Positions 32,445-34,464 of a DNA stretch of 34,464 nucleotides are shown piece by piece. This DNA is from Deltaproteobacteria bacterium (lineage in GTDB: Bacteria; Desulfobacterota; Desulfarculia; Adiutricales; Adiutricaceae). Under the pieces are notes generated by a model. That model was not told the DNA's origin and searched no databases. It saw only the letters and a program-made list of their open reading frames with translations. The stretch's first letter is position 1; each line of letters begins with the position of its first letter. The translations under genes were made by a program, and so were the position numbers. The DNA is taken from contig JAISCZ010000142.1 of NCBI GenBank assembly GCA_031265205.1, positions 1-34,464 of the forward strand, written 5' to 3'.

Positions 32445-34088
32445 ATGTCAAGAATAACTATTGGCGAACAAGAGTTTAGCTCAATTATTAGCGAAAATTT
32501 GGTGTACGCTGACAAAACAGAGTTCATCTATAATATTATCGACGCTGGAAAATGGTTTTTCCTGTCCAGGCCTCGAAGATTTGGAAAATCTCTTCTTTTA
32601 AGCACCTTTAAAGAACTCTTTCGTGGGCGCAAAGAACTTTTTGAAAAATTGTGGATTGGTCAAAAGAACCGCTATAATTTTGAGGAAACTTTTCCTGTCG
32701 TAAGCTTAAGCATGGTTCCAACCGCATACTCCTCAAACGATTTAAAGCGAGATCTCAAATTGAAATTAATTGAAACAGCTAAACGCCACAACCTAACAAT
32801 TGGGGAAACCACGCCCGGCTATATGCTTTTCACTCTTATTAAAAATCTTAAAAGAAAGTATAATAAAAACGTTGTCTTGCTCATTGACGAATACGACGCT
32901 CCCGTAAGTTATCGCGTTAATAAGGTAGATATTGCCGAAGCAAACCAAGACATTCTAAACGAATTTTTTGCCTATATGAAATCTCTTACGGAAGATCTGC
33001 GTTTTCTTTTTGTCACCGGAATTACCAATTATTCATTCATTTGGCGGTCAGACGCCCTCAATCACCTAAACGATCTAACGCTAAATCGACGATATTCTAA
33101 CATTTGCGGATTTACTTATAAAGAAATGGACGCCTGCTTTAAAGTATTTTTTCCGTCCACGCTCAAATTGTTGTAAAATAACAATAAAATGAGAAAAGAC
33201 GATACCATCGAGGATTTACGACAAAAAATTCTTGATTGGTACGATGGTTATAGCTGGGACGGGAAAAGCAAGGTATTAAATCCGTATTCTCTCCTTAATT
33301 TTTTTTCCCAAAGCCATTTCGCGAACTACTGGGCGAGCTTGGAACCGTCTAATAAATTCATTCACGCCTTTGTTTTCCATGATCCTCTCGCGTTTCAAAG
33401 AGGCGCGCTTCCAAGTAAGCGCGACGACATAATAAGCGTGGCCGAAGTGGACTCCTTAAAACCGGCTCCGGTTCTTTTTCAGACTGGCTATCTCACCGTG
33501 GACAAAATAGCCTCCGCCATTGATAAGCCTCAAGAATATTGGCTAAAGGTTCCAAATAAGGAAGTAAAAAATCATTGTAATTCAGCGTTCGCTGAGTTTC
33601 TTTTTAAAACGATTAAAAAGGAACCTGAAACGGAAAAATTATTCTTCCAAGAGGCTCTTTTATCCGAAGACGCGGATACGATTTCAAGCTTGATAACCAC
33701 ATATTTCATAAGACTTCCAACTCAACGTCACTATCCCTCGGAATCCCTCCACCATGGGTTACTCTTCTTTTATTTTCTAGGAATGCCAAACATGAAAACG
33801 CTTTGTGAGCCATCTGGCGCGGAAAGCTCCCCGGACATTGTCGTAAAATTTAGCGATGGGATATACGCGGTCATCGAACTAAAATACCAAAAAACAGATG
33901 CGAAAAATGACGCCAAACTAACTAAAACTGAAATTAAGTTAATTACGGAACGCTTAGCTTAAAAAAGTTTAAAAGCTATTGAACCCATTAATTACGCGGA
34001 GCCATATTTCAGTGACGCTAAAAAAATATTTAAAATTGGCTTAGGCGTTTATGGAAGAGGGCATAGTCAAGCCTTATTCGGAAAATAG
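32445..34088 (+). pseudogene. AAA-ATPase/PD-(D/E)XK nuclease family gene with two in-frame TAA codons
   Basis: One continuous phase of 548 codons, the usual length for this family, broken by TAA at 33174-33176 and at 33960-33962. Part 1 (243 residues) has the AAA-ATPase-like domain: EQEFSSIISENLVYADKTEF, Walker A FFLSRPRRFGKSLLLSTF, Walker B VVLLIDEYDAPVSYR and FLFVTGITNYSFIW. Part 2 holds ILDWYDGYSWDGKSKVLNPY, FQTGYLTVDK and the nuclease motif SPDIVVKFSDGIYAVIELKY (D, then E-x-K). After the second TAA the same phase reads KAIEPINYAEPYFSDAKKIF and KIGLGVYGRG, the normal C-terminus, ending at TAG 34086. No indel is needed. The family is a highly copied accessory group of unclear role. Split products or readthrough cannot be excluded. 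Confidence 0.8.
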
Positions 34089-34446
34089 CGCGCGAGCGAA
34101 CTCACGATAAGCGATGTCGCGGAAATAAATTTTGGCGCATTTTGAAAAACGCCAAAAAAAACCAAACTATTCAACGCGCTTTCATCTATCATCAACGATA
34201 AATCGAAAAGATAACGAGGCAATAAAACAATTATCAAGCTTAAGCGTTAATATAATATTAATTCGTCGTTTTAAAATTAAAGGAATTTGCTATTCTCCCC
34301 TATAGCGGTATTCGCGAACGCGAATTTAAATTTTCCAACCTCTAAGCCGAACTTCCAGCGCAAAAACAAAAATATTTAGTGATTTAGGGGGGTTAGCAAA
34401 AAAACAGCAGCTAAATCATGGGTACTTGGGTATTTCCTTAATAAGT
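34089..34446. other. AT-rich gap up to the right edge
   Basis: About 360 bases without a credible gene. Near 34392-34413 TTAGC and GCTAA form an inverted pair separated by about a dozen bases. This could be an activator site for the sigma-54 promoter that follows, but the arms are short. Confidence 0.45.
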
Positions 34447-34461
34447 TGGCACGCTTTTTGC
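34447..34461 (+). promoter_or_regulatory. Sigma-54 (RpoN) promoter, -24/-12
   Basis: TGGCAC (34447-34452), five bases, then TTGC (34458-34461), followed by T. This fits the TGGCAC-N5-TTGC consensus without a mismatch and has the invariant GG and GC ten bases apart. The promoter reads rightward, out of the window, so its gene is not visible. Transcription from it would need an AAA-type enhancer-binding activator. Confidence 0.75.
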
Positions 34462-34464
34462 TGA

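Noticed and set aside
32445-34088. Genome-wide recoding of TAA as a sense codon
   Set aside because: cbiD, cbiH, the autotransporter and the carboxylesterase end at TAA at expected family lengths, so TAA is a normal stop here. Simple nonsense mutation is the better reading.

Overview
This window comes from a GC-rich, Gram-negative, probably anaerobic bacterium. The sequence shows a C-terminal autotransporter barrel, a SPOR-domain envelope protein, the oxygen-independent (early cobalt) cobalamin route, and a textbook sigma-54 promoter. A Desulfobacterota-like, host-associated organism would fit, but that is inference. Coding density is low, with sixteen gaps of about 0.3 to 1.3 kb, and decayed genes are frequent. 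Both point to a genome under relaxed selection.

Layout: (1) 1-7.8 kb begins with a wrecked IS200/IS605 tnpB. It is followed by a vapB-like antitoxin with a broken PIN toxin, then a truncated cbiD copy. A 1045-residue autotransporter sits on the minus strand. After it the same antitoxin-cbiD segment appears a second time, now with an intact cbiD. The two segments, about 1 kb each and 4.46 kb apart, are direct repeats bracketing the autotransporter. The left copy is complete on its left side and the right copy on its right side, as expected if a circle had integrated by a single crossover. (2) 6.7-12.0 kb is the cobalamin block cbiD-cbiET-cbiF-cbiG-cbiH. Between cbiET and cbiF lie a long pyrimidine tract, a three-way-junction-like inverted repeat and a terminator-like hairpin. 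(3) 12-18.7 kb is AT-richer accessory DNA. It holds an intact IS4/IS1634-like transposase that has lost two catalytic acidic positions, a coupled lipoprotein/secreted-protein pair, and an ISKra4-family element with matching ends and a 9-bp target duplication. A second pair of direct repeats flanks the last two. (4) 18.7-25.5 kb carries a secreted SUMF1-domain protein, a type-B carboxylesterase, a secreted Cys-repeat protein with 60-bp tandem repeats, and a long Sel1-repeat protein, separated by gene-poor DNA. (5) 25.8-29.8 kb is conserved housekeeping: ksgA-tsaD (overlapping) and a CDF metal transporter with a SPOR protein (overlapping). (6) 30.2-34.5 kb has a NERD-nuclease/SF1-helicase protein and an AAA-ATPase/PD-(D/E)XK gene interrupted by two in-frame TAA codons. 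A sigma-54 promoter points out of the right edge.

How it fits together: the cbi genes supply middle steps of anaerobic corrin-ring synthesis (C1, C5, C11 and C17 methylations, C15 decarboxylation and C20 loss via CbiG). Other cobalamin genes must lie elsewhere. The surface and secreted genes (autotransporter, lipoprotein pair, Cys-repeat protein) sit in the repeat-rich or mobile parts, which suggests a rearranging surface repertoire laid over a stable metabolic core.
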